From positions 1 to 64,000 of the forward strand of contig JABSPK010000016.1 of NCBI GenBank assembly GCA_013214065.1: a stretch of DNA of 64,000 nt, written 5' to 3'. This document shows, piece after piece, positions 47,886 through 54,851 of the stretch. The notes under the pieces are model-generated. The model was not told the DNA's origin and did no database searches. It saw nothing but the letters and a program-made list of their open reading frames with translations. Every line of letters starts with the position of its first letter. Position 1 is the stretch's first letter. The stretch comes from Flavobacteriaceae bacterium (GTDB taxonomy: Bacteria; Bacteroidota; Bacteroidia; Flavobacteriales; Flavobacteriaceae). The translations under genes were made by a program, and so were the position numbers.

Positions 47886-48416
47886 TCAGCCGACGGGTAT
47901 GTCACTTGTAAAAACCAGTAATTCGTTCTTTTCGACGGGATGCAGAACGGTTCCGTTAGGATGGAGTCCCAATTTGGTCAATACTTGTTGGGAACCGTGG
48001 TTGGTCGCCGTGGTAATCGCCAGGATTTTTGTGAAACCCAGTTGATCCCGACCGTAGGCCATCATGGATCGGCCCGCTTCGGTGGTATAGCCCTGTCCTT
48101 CGAATTCGGGTGAGATGGCGAAACCGATATCGGGATGATCCAAATAATCGCGTTGTAAAAAACCACAGAGTCCGATAGGGGTCTGGCCGGTCTTTTCGAT
48201 CATAAGGTAGAGACCGAATCCCAAGTCGGTATAGGAAGCGATCAGCTGATTGTCGATATAGGCCTTGGCGTCCGATAAGGTGCGAATACCGCGGTCGCCA
48301 ATATATTCCAACCAATTGGCACTGTTCAGTAACGCAAAGATAAAGTCGGTATCGGCGGCGACGGCTTCCCGAACATACAGTCGTGGCGTTTCTAATTTCC
48401 AATCTTGGCCCATCAT
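47886..48416 (-). CDS. GNAT acetyltransferase (RimJ/RimL type)
   Basis: A 176-aa GNAT-fold protein. WKLETPRLYVREAVAADTDF starts the domain, and the acetyl-CoA loop region is about 97-120 (IGFAISPEFEGQGYTTEAG, where Q/E-G-x-G-Y/A binds pyrophosphate). KILAITTATNHGSQQVLTKLG is the usual C-terminal part. The substrate could be a protein N-terminus, aminoglycoside or amine; not predictable. Its ATG overlaps the stop of the preceding acetyltransferase gene by 4 bases. Confidence 0.9.
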   Translation of the reverse strand: MMGQDWKLETPRLYVREAVAADTDFIFALLNSANWLEYIGDRGIRTLSDAKAYIDNQLIASYTDLGFGLYLMIEKTGQTPIGLCGFLQRDYLDHPDIGFAISPEFEGQGYTTEAGRSMMAYGRDQLGFTKILAITTATNHGSQQVLTKLGLHPNGTVLHPVEKNELLVFTSDIPVG

Positions 48417-48985
48417 AAGGTCTTCACGATTTTACACGGGCTACCCATCGCCAAAACATTGCTGGGGAGGTCTTTGGTCACGACACTTCCGGCACCGATG
48501 GTCACATTGTCACCTATAGTAACGCCGGGGCAGATCACCGAATTTCCACCTACCCATACGTTGTCACCCAAGACCACAGGACGTGCCGAGGTCACATAGT
48601 GGGTGCGATCAGCGGTCTGTACGATGCGTTCTTCGGCCTTCAACGGGTGGTTGGCCGTGTAAATCTGTACATATGGTGCCAGAAGCCCGTTTTTTCCGAT
48701 GGAAATGGTATGGTTGTCCAAAAGCATGCAATTGACGTTGATGAAGGTATTGTCACCGATGCTAATGTTCGATCCGTAATCACAAAAGAAGGGGGTTTCG
48801 ATCCAAACACCGTTTCCTTGATGGGCGAACAGATCGTTGAACAAGGCCTGTCGTACCTCAATGGCCGTCGATTCAAGTTGGTTCAATTGCTTGAGAAGGG
48901 CACGCGCCCGATGGTAATGATCAAGCAACTCGGGATCCCTTGAATCGTAGGGGAGGCCTGAAAGCATTTTTTCCTTTTCGGTCAT
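48413..48985 (-). CDS. Hexapeptide-repeat sugar O-acetyltransferase
   Basis: 190 aa. The N-terminal Mac domain (KEKMLSGLPYDSRDPELLDH) and left-handed beta-helix (NISIGDNTFINVNCMLLDNH, ISIGKNGLLAPYVQIYTANHP, VVLGDNVWVGGNSVICPGVT, IGDNVTIGAGSVVTKDLP) match maltose/galactoside O-acetyltransferases. The catalytic His is the one in TANHP. It acts as a cytosolic trimer. ATG 48985 gives the family start; the frame runs 49 codons further upstream without similarity. Confidence 0.93.
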   Translation of the reverse strand: MTEKEKMLSGLPYDSRDPELLDHYHRARALLKQLNQLESTAIEVRQALFNDLFAHQGNGVWIETPFFCDYGSNISIGDNTFINVNCMLLDNHTISIGKNGLLAPYVQIYTANHPLKAEERIVQTADRTHYVTSARPVVLGDNVWVGGNSVICPGVTIGDNVTIGAGSVVTKDLPSNVLAMGSPCKIVKTL

Positions 48986-49156
48986 TTCGTCGCTGTTTCG
49001 GTCGCACCAACGGCTTCCGTTGCGATAAGATACGACACCTGGTCGAAATGGCATGTAAAAATGGAAACATCCAGTGTAGCACCCCTTAATAGGATACCCG
49101 GTAGCACTATAATGCCGAAAGGAGGGATGCATAGCGGTGATATGCTGAGAAACACC

Positions 49157-49164
49157 TACCTTTG
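49157..49164 (+). promoter_or_regulatory. -7 promoter element
   Basis: TACCTTTG, full TAnnTTTG match, 21 bases before the ATG of the peptidyl-prolyl isomerase fusion gene. Confidence 0.5.
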
Positions 49165-49184
49165 CGGCCTTAAATCAGTATATT

Positions 49185-50117
49185 ATGCAAGAGGGTATTT
49201 ACGCGAAATTCAATACCACCAAAGGGGAAATCTTGGTCAAATTGACCCATGACAAGACACCGGGAACGGTCGGCAATTTCGTTGCCTTGGCCGAAGGGAA
49301 TATGGAGAACGATGCCAAGCCGCAAGGCAAGCCGTATTATGACGGGTTGAAGTTCCACCGTGTCATCCCCGATTTCATGATCCAGGGCGGATGCCCGCAA
49401 GGAACGGGTACCGGAAGTCCGGGATACCAATTCGATGACGAGTTCCATGATGATTTGGTGCACGATGCCCCTGGAGTGCTATCGATGGCCAATGCGGGAC
49501 CGGGTACCAATGGAAGCCAATTTTTCATTACCCATGTACCCACGCCATGGCTGGATGGCAAGCATACCGTTTTCGGTCATGTTACCGCAGGCCAAGAAGT
49601 GGTCGACGCGATCGCCCAAGGCGATGGTATCGAAAGCCTTGAGATCGTTCGGGTAGGTGACGCTGCCGAACAGTGGAATGCTATCGAGGCCTTTCGGGTT
49701 TTCGAAGGGGCACGTGAAAAGCGCATCGCCGAACAAAAGGCCAAGGCCGAAGCGGAACTTGATAAGGTAGCAGCCGGATTCGACAAAACAGAATCGGGCC
49801 TACGCTATAAAATGATCAATAAAGGGTCCGGTGCCCAGGGCGAGAAGGGCAAGACCGTTTCGGTACATTACGAAGGCAGCCTTACGAACGGACAAGTATT
49901 CGATTCGTCTTTCAAGAGAAACCAACCCATTGATTTTACCTTGGGTATCGGTCAGGTCATTGCCGGATGGGATGAAGGTATCGGGTTGTTGAAAGTAGGG
50001 GATAAGGCGCGTTTCGTCATTCCCTCGCATTTGGGCTATGGTAGTCGTGGTGCCGGAGGTGTGATTCCACCGGATGCGACCTTGGTTTTCGACGTTGAAC
50101 TTATGGACGTCAAATAA
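49185..50117 (+). CDS. Cyclophilin-FKBP fusion peptidyl-prolyl isomerase
   Basis: 310-aa protein with two different isomerase folds. Residues about 3-160 are a cyclophilin ([15 protein letters not shown] with the catalytic Arg, [33 protein letters not shown]). A charged helical linker ([20 protein letters not shown], about 175-200) leads to an FKBP domain (about 205-310: [70 protein letters not shown]). No signal peptide is seen, so it is cytosolic. Such fusions are known in Bacteroidota and in some spirochaetes and protists as dual-family immunophilins. Confidence 0.94.
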   Translation: MQEGIYAKFNTTKGEILVKLTHDKTPGTVGNFVALAEGNMENDAKPQGKPYYDGLKFHRVIPDFMIQGGCPQGTGTGSPGYQFDDEFHDDLVHDAPGVLSMANAGPGTNGSQFFITHVPTPWLDGKHTVFGHVTAGQEVVDAIAQGDGIESLEIVRVGDAAEQWNAIEAFRVFEGAREKRIAEQKAKAEAELDKVAAGFDKTESGLRYKMINKGSGAQGEKGKTVSVHYEGSLTNGQVFDSSFKRNQPIDFTLGIGQVIAGWDEGIGLLKVGDKARFVIPSHLGYGSRGAGGVIPPDATLVFDVELMDVK

Positions 50118-50140
50118 GGACGGCTATCCGTATACAATCG

Positions 50141-50165
50141 AAAAGCTCCTCTCGTAGGGGCTTTT
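50141..50165 (+). terminator. Terminator of the PPIase gene
   Basis: A 10-bp stem AAAAGCTCCT/AGGGGCTTTT (one G-T pair) with a 5-base loop is followed by Ts on the + strand, 24 bases after the stop codon. Confidence 0.85.
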
Positions 50166-50249
50166 TTATTTGGCCCTATTGACGCTGGTCAGCAACAAAG
50201 CCAGGTTCAGCACCAAAAGGAATAGTAAAATGGAAAAAAATGTATTCAT
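50166..50249 (-). CDS. Possible 27-aa single-helix membrane peptide
   Basis: ATG at 50249 to TAA at 50166 encodes 27 residues, starting MNTFFSILLFLLVLNLALLL and ending in TSVNRAK. The helix and its SVN end align closely with the start of the 59-aa protein at 32456-32635 (LLVLNAILLIFSVN). Two unlinked matches to the same rare motif argue that both are real members of one small-protein family. It sits alone in a 370-base intergenic region, running towards the PPIase gene. Confidence 0.5.
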   Translation of the reverse strand: MNTFFSILLFLLVLNLALLLTSVNRAK

Positions 50250-50436
50250 CGGTTATGGTCATTTCGCGTGTTCAGCGCTTTTCTGTATAACAAACCAACG
50301 GATGAAAACCCTACTTTAGTATACTGTTAAAGTTACATCAGCGGGTATTCGAGGTCTAGGTTTGCCTTAGGTCGTTATTCGTAAGACCCCGAAAACGAAA
50401 AAAAGTTGCCGAAACCGATCAATAGTTATCAACAAA
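50250..50436. other. Gene-free part of an intergenic region
   Basis: No ORF of note. The segment has an AT-rich stretch (50300-50335) that may hold the promoter of the 27-aa peptide gene, then a terminator before the cold-shock gene end. Confidence 0.5.
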
Positions 50437-50463
50437 AAAACCCTGATGTGTTATCAGGGTTTT
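50437..50463. terminator. Bidirectional terminator of the cold-shock gene
   Basis: A perfect 11-bp stem AAAACCCTGAT/ATCAGGGTTTT with a 5-base loop has long A and T tracts on either side. It lies 24 bases after the csp stop on the minus strand. Confidence 0.9.
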
Positions 50464-50486
50464 TTTTCTATGCTGGAATAGCGAAT

Positions 50487-50678
50487 TTATAAGACGCGTA
50501 CATTCACGGCGTTCATTCCTTTTTTTCCTTGTTGCAATTCGAATTCAACAACATCACCTTCACGAATCTCATCAATCAAGCCGGAAAAATGGACAAAGTG
50601 ATCTGTGTTTGAACCATCTTCAGTGATAAATCCATATCCTTTGGAATCATTGAAGAATTTTACTGTTCCTTTACTCAT
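50487..50678 (-). CDS. cspA: Cold-shock domain protein
   Basis: 63-aa nucleic-acid-binding OB fold. The RNP motifs KGYGFI (RNP1) and HFVHFSGL (RNP2-like; usual VFVH) are present, along with GTVKFFND at the start and VEFELQQGKKGMNAVNVRVL at the end. It acts as an RNA chaperone. The upstream region has a near-consensus -7 TACTTTCG about 22 bases before the ATG and a longer AT-rich leader region. Confidence 0.95.
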   Translation of the reverse strand: MSKGTVKFFNDSKGYGFITEDGSNTDHFVHFSGLIDEIREGDVVEFELQQGKKGMNAVNVRVL

Positions 50679-50790
50679 GTTATATTTTTATGTGAAGCGC
50701 GAAAGTACTCGTAATTCATGTGTATTTGGATGTTTTTTCATCTTATTTTTGAATTAACTTGAATTTGGATAGTAATTAAACCCCATTTTT

Positions 50791-51333
50791 ATGGCTCCTG
50801 AACAACTTGAACAGCTTCGATACCCCATTGGTAAATTTGAGGTTCCCACCTCTATTTCAGACGCGCAACTGCAAGAATGGATTACCATTTTAGAGCACTT
50901 GCCCGAACGCTTCGAGGCCATGGTCACTTCACTTAGTGAAGACCAGTTGGAAACGCCCTATCGCCCCGGAGGCTGGACGGTGCGGCAGGTCATCCACCAC
51001 GTTTCCGACAGTCACCATCATAGCTATATCCGCTTCAAATGGGGCTTGACCGAAGACAATCCCACCATCAAACCTTATTTGGAAAAAGAGTGGGCCAAGC
51101 TCTTCGATACCCGAACGGCGCCAATCGCCCTCTCCTTGGCCCACCTAAAGGCGGTTCATGCGAAATTGGTGTATTTGTTGAAGGGCCTCTCTCGGGAGGA
51201 TCTCGAGCGTAAGTTTACCCATCCTGAGGGCAATGAAGAAACTACCTTAGCGGTAAATGTCGGCCGCTATGCCTGGCATGGTAGTCATCATTTTGCGCAT
51301 ATTGCCAACTTGATCGAGCGGGAGGGCTGGTGA
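50791..51333 (+). CDS. YfiT-family (DinB-like) bacillithiol transferase
   Basis: 180-aa four-helix DinB-superfamily metalloprotein. The metal ligands expected for YfiT/BstA are VRQVIHHVSDSHHHSYIRF (first His) and GRYAWHGSHHFAHIANL (last two His). RYPIGKFEVP at the N-terminus is typical of YfiT. Family members transfer bacillithiol or another thiol to electrophiles. Whether this organism makes bacillithiol cannot be seen here. It converges with a GNAT gene with no gap. Confidence 0.9.
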   Translation: MAPEQLEQLRYPIGKFEVPTSISDAQLQEWITILEHLPERFEAMVTSLSEDQLETPYRPGGWTVRQVIHHVSDSHHHSYIRFKWGLTEDNPTIKPYLEKEWAKLFDTRTAPIALSLAHLKAVHAKLVYLLKGLSREDLERKFTHPEGNEETTLAVNVGRYAWHGSHHFAHIANLIEREGW

Positions 51334-51852
51334 TCACAAGGGCTTGCCCATGACCCACATCGCTTTTTCCGCCTCCAAAATACCGTGCAATCTGACTTCC
51401 GACTCGGCAAGGATCTCGAAGCCATGTTTTTGATAAAATCCTAGCGCGGGCCCTTTTTGCATGCACAGCAACCAAAGGTAGGTCCGCTTGTGTTGGGCGA
51501 ATTGGATTACGAAGGCCAAGGCATCGGATCCAATACCCCGACCGGCAAACGCCTTGACGAGGTAGATCTTATTGAGTAATACATTGGATTTGGGCAAGGC
51601 GAAGCGCTTCCCGGCATCCAAGGTGAGTTTTAAGATGCCTACGGCTTGCCCATCAGCACGGATGATGAACAGTGATTGTCGGGCGTCCTTTAAAGCGTTG
51701 AGCACCGGGGCTTCGGTCAGGTTTTCTTCGATGAAGGCCGAGGCATCGCCCTGGTTCCAAAGATGGAGGTAGTGGTCGTTGTACGCCTGAAGCCCGACCT
51801 TGAGGTAGGTCGGCAGGTTCGAAAGGGTCAAGGGGTCGTAAGTAACTTCCAT
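51334..51852 (-). CDS. GNAT family N-acetyltransferase
   Basis: A 172-aa GNAT protein. Middle strands are SLFIIRADGQAVGILKLTLD and VLLNKIYLVKAFAGRGIGSD, in which the GRGIGS segment is the acetyl-CoA pyrophosphate loop. YLWLLCMQKGPALGFYQKHGFEI is the C-terminal half. Substrate unknown. ATG 51852 is chosen because it starts the domain; it lies 4 bases after the cupin gene stop, so they may be co-transcribed with the thioredoxin-like gene upstream. Confidence 0.88.
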   Translation of the reverse strand: MEVTYDPLTLSNLPTYLKVGLQAYNDHYLHLWNQGDASAFIEENLTEAPVLNALKDARQSLFIIRADGQAVGILKLTLDAGKRFALPKSNVLLNKIYLVKAFAGRGIGSDALAFVIQFAQHKRTYLWLLCMQKGPALGFYQKHGFEILAESEVRLHGILEAEKAMWVMGKPL

Positions 51853-51856
51853 GCAC

Positions 51857-52177
51857 TTAGGCCTTTTCCCCACCTTGCGGCCCATAGAAGAAGACCCAGG
51901 TGGCAAAGTCCGCACTGAATTCGATGAAACGATGTTCCCTTCCAGCCGGCACGAACAAAAAATCCCCGGTCTTGAAGGTGACGGTCTCCGTTCCGTTTTG
52001 AAAATGTCCCGATCCCGAGATGATCACATAGATCTCATCACGATCATGGGGTTGTTGTAGGTCGGCCCCCTCGGGGCGATAGACTTCGACCGAAAGGGAT
52101 CCGTGCTCGAATAAGTTCAAAAAGGGGCTATCGACCTGGTTCAAGGCCTGTAGTGCTTTTTCGGGATTTAGTTTCAT
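51857..52177 (-). CDS. Small cupin-domain protein
   Basis: A 106-aa single-domain cupin. Motif 1 is PHDRDEIYVIISGSGHF (His and Glu metal ligands) and motif 2 is FVPAGREHRF (His). There is no signal peptide, so it is cytosolic. It might be a small metal-dependent isomerase or sensor. It starts 16 bases after the end of the thioredoxin-like gene on the same strand; ATG 52177 gives the domain start. Confidence 0.87.
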   Translation of the reverse strand: MKLNPEKALQALNQVDSPFLNLFEHGSLSVEVYRPEGADLQQPHDRDEIYVIISGSGHFQNGTETVTFKTGDFLFVPAGREHRFIEFSADFATWVFFYGPQGGEKA

Positions 52178-52193
52178 GGGTGTTCTTTTCGGC

Positions 52194-52754
52194 CTAGGCC
52201 GTTTTCCATTTGATGTTGCAACCGATGCTTGGCTTTTGATCGACGGTTTGGTCTTTGCCATCAAGCAAGGCATCCATGGCCTTGCGAAGGTCGTCACCGC
52301 TTAAAGGGATGCCATTTCCAGGTCGTGAATCGTCCAATTGCCCGCGGTATACCAACGCGTCTTGGGCATCGAATAGGTAGAAATCGGGGGTGCAGGCTGC
52401 ATCATAGGCCTTGGCTGTTTCTTGGCTTTCGTCATAGAGGTAAGGAAAGGGATAGCCTTCCATCTGTGCCGTTTTGGTCATTAAATGCGGCGCATCTTGG
52501 GGGTAATTCTCCACATCATTGCTTGAAATCGCGATAAAACCGATCCCTTTTTCCTGATACTGTCGGCCCAATTCGGACAATTGCGGATTGACATGCACCA
52601 CAAAGGGGCAATGGTTGCAAATGAACATGATCACCGTGCCTTTCCGTCCTTTCATTTCCGAGAGTCCCAGGGTCTGGCCACTAACGGTATCGAATAGCGA
52701 AAAATCAGGGGCTTTGGTGCCCAAGGGAAGCATGTTGCTAGGTGTACGTGCCAT
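52194..52754 (-). CDS. Thioredoxin-like (AhpC/TSA-type) protein
   Basis: 186 aa. A redoxin fold begins LPLGTKAPDFSLFDTVSG. The active site is FICNHCPFV with Cys46 and Cys49, a known variant for this family (CNHCP) in place of CGPC. FIAISSNDVENYPQDAP and CTPDFYLFDAQDALVYRGQL contain the cis-Pro and beta strand. There is no signal peptide. Probably a cytosolic thiol reductase or peroxidase-like protein. A TATTTTG sequence about 30 bases upstream on this strand could be its -7. Confidence 0.9.
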   Translation of the reverse strand: MARTPSNMLPLGTKAPDFSLFDTVSGQTLGLSEMKGRKGTVIMFICNHCPFVVHVNPQLSELGRQYQEKGIGFIAISSNDVENYPQDAPHLMTKTAQMEGYPFPYLYDESQETAKAYDAACTPDFYLFDAQDALVYRGQLDDSRPGNGIPLSGDDLRKAMDALLDGKDQTVDQKPSIGCNIKWKTA

Positions 52755-52834
52755 GGGTTTCGATTTAAGCTTTAAAATTAGGGCAAAATATTCAAAACGG
52801 GGTTTGGGAGTGCATCCGAAAAAGAAAAGCTATC

Positions 52835-53773
52835 TTGAGGCTCAAAGCCTTGTTTTTGGATTCCGTCATCGATACTGTCCATATCAATTTCGATACCCAG
52901 TCGCTTTGGGTGCTCAATGTAGCCCTTGCCTTGGTGATGTTCGGTATTGCGCTGGAGATCGATCTATCCGATTTCAAGGCCTTGTCCAAAAAACCGAAAT
53001 TGGTCTTGACCGGGGTCTTTAGCCAGTTCGTGGCCCTACCGGCCGTTACCTTCGCCCTGGTTTGGGTGGTCGAACCCCAAGCCAGCATGGCCATGGGAAT
53101 GTTCATGGTGGCCGCCTGCCCTGGGGGCAATGTTTCCAATTTCTTTACCCATTTGGCCAAGGGCAATACCGCTTTATCGGTCACCTTGACCGCGATCGCT
53201 ACCTTGTTGGCCGTGGTCATGACGCCTTTTAACCTGGGTTTTTGGGGAAGTCTCTATTCCCCTTCCGCAACGATATTACAACAGGTTTCCATTGCCCCGG
53301 GCGAAATGATCCGATTGGTGGCCTTACTGCTGGGAGTACCCTTGGTTTTGGGAATGGTGGTCAACCGCTATCGACCACGTTTGGCCGCCCGCATGTCGAA
53401 AGGTTTTAAGATCGGTTCGCTGCTGTTCTTTATCGCCCTGGTTTTTTTGGCCTTGCACAAGAACCGCGATATTTTCCTTGACTATGTCTTCTACGTTTTT
53501 TGGTTGGTGTTGTTGCACAACCTGGTGGCCTTTTTGACAGGTTTTTCCTTGGCAAAGTTCATGGGTTTTAGCAAGAATAATGTGCGCTGCATCACCATGG
53601 AGACCGGGATACAAAACTCCGGTTTAGGCCTATTGCTGATCTTTACCTTTTTCGATGGTTTAGGGGGAATGGCCCTCTTGACCGCATTTTGGGGGATATG
53701 GCATTTGGTCTCCGGGATGGTTTTGGGTAGTTTTTGGGGCTACCGCCCCCTTGAAAACAAAGAACTGGTCTGA
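52835..53773 (+). CDS. Bile acid:sodium symporter (BASS) family transporter
   Basis: A 312-aa inner-membrane protein with about nine to ten helices. The pattern MFGIALEIDLSDFKAL, MVAACPGGNVSNFFTHLAKG and ETGIQNSGLGLLLI matches the BASS/SBF family, where the crossover helices bind sodium. Bacterial members take up keto acids, pantoate or similar anions. The only start that keeps the first helix is TTG at 52835; the next ATG is too far in. The plsC gene overlaps by 1 base. Confidence 0.9.
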   Translation: MRLKALFLDSVIDTVHINFDTQSLWVLNVALALVMFGIALEIDLSDFKALSKKPKLVLTGVFSQFVALPAVTFALVWVVEPQASMAMGMFMVAACPGGNVSNFFTHLAKGNTALSVTLTAIATLLAVVMTPFNLGFWGSLYSPSATILQQVSIAPGEMIRLVALLLGVPLVLGMVVNRYRPRLAARMSKGFKIGSLLFFIALVFLALHKNRDIFLDYVFYVFWLVLLHNLVAFLTGFSLAKFMGFSKNNVRCITMETGIQNSGLGLLLIFTFFDGLGGMALLTAFWGIWHLVSGMVLGSFWGYRPLENKELV

Positions 53774-54798
53774 TGCGCTTGGGGTATGCTTTCGTCAAAC
53801 TATGGGTACGGACCGGATTGTTTTGTTATTACCGAAACGTTCGGATACATGGCCATGAACAAGTCCCGAAAGACCGCGCCCTCCTCTTTTTGTCGAACCA
53901 CCAGAATGCCCTGATGGATGTGTTGCTTTTGGCCACGAGTTGTGATCGTGACCCCTGGTTCCTGGCCCGGGCCGATATCTTTCAAAATGCCTTTGGCAGC
54001 CTATTCAAAAGCCTCCATATGATTCCGATCTATCGTATTCGGGACGGAAAACAGAACCTGACCAAGAACAACGCGATTTTCGATCAATGCGGGGCGCTAT
54101 TGAAAAAAGGGGAAGCGATTTTGATCTTCCCCGAAGCCAACCACAGTTTAAAACGCCGGATACGACCCTTGAGCAAAGGCTTTACCCGCATCGCCTTCAA
54201 CGCCCTGGAAACCGACGCCGATCTCGACATCGCTTTGGTTCCGGTCGGGCAGAATTACCGTCATCCGACGCAAGTCGGCGATAGCGCCGCCCTGCACTTC
54301 GGAACACCGATAACCGTACCTAAGACCTTGGAGCCGAAAACGGCCAAAGTCCTCACGGAACGCGCAGCATATGCTTTGCAAAAGTTAACGGTACATATTC
54401 CTGAGGAATGGGATTATGAGGGCACCTTGGCCCAAATCGAATCCGAAGGATGGGATGTACTACAACCACAGCAAGTGAACGCGGCCTTAGCAAAGAATAA
54501 GAATGTCCGACAGGCCAAAGAAACAGACCCTTCACCATCCCCAAAGCCCGCCAAGTGGCTCTTTGATCTGATGAACTTGCCTTGGGTGCTGCTTTGGCGG
54601 TTGCTGGTACGACCCTTGGTGCCCGAACCTGAGTTCAAGGCCACCTTTCGCTTCCTTTTTGCCTTACTTACGTATCCTCTGGGATACCTATTGGCAGGGA
54701 TTGTATTGACGAACCATCAGTCGTTTGAATTTGCAGTTATCGCGGTATTAGGGCATTGGGTGCTCAATTTGATACTGGTAAAAAGCGGATTGCAATAA
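53773..54798 (+). CDS. PlsC-type acyltransferase
   Basis: A 341-aa membrane-associated acyltransferase of the 1-acylglycerol-3-phosphate acyltransferase family. Catalytic motif NHQNALMD (HxxxxD type) at about 43-50 is followed by IYRIRDGK, FPEANHSL (motif III, usually FPEGTRS) and PVGQNYRHP. A C-terminal region from about 260 has two hydrophobic helices (LTYPLGYLLAGIVL and VIAVLGHWVLNLILV). It overlaps the BASS gene by 1 base. A terminator follows directly. Confidence 0.9.
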   Translation: MRLGYAFVKLWVRTGLFCYYRNVRIHGHEQVPKDRALLFLSNHQNALMDVLLLATSCDRDPWFLARADIFQNAFGSLFKSLHMIPIYRIRDGKQNLTKNNAIFDQCGALLKKGEAILIFPEANHSLKRRIRPLSKGFTRIAFNALETDADLDIALVPVGQNYRHPTQVGDSAALHFGTPITVPKTLEPKTAKVLTERAAYALQKLTVHIPEEWDYEGTLAQIESEGWDVLQPQQVNAALAKNKNVRQAKETDPSPSPKPAKWLFDLMNLPWVLLWRLLVRPLVPEPEFKATFRFLFALLTYPLGYLLAGIVLTNHQSFEFAVIAVLGHWVLNLILVKSGLQ

Positions 54799-54799
54799 A

Positions 54800-54826
54800 A
54801 AAGGCTGTCGAAAACCGACAGCCTTT
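54800..54826. terminator. Bidirectional terminator
   Basis: A perfect 11-bp stem AAAGGCTGTCG/CGACAGCCTTT with a 5-base loop and A/T tracts lies between the convergent plsC and T9SS-cargo genes. Confidence 0.9.
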
Positions 54827-54851
54827 ATGTGGATTCGTAAAAAGAAACGAA

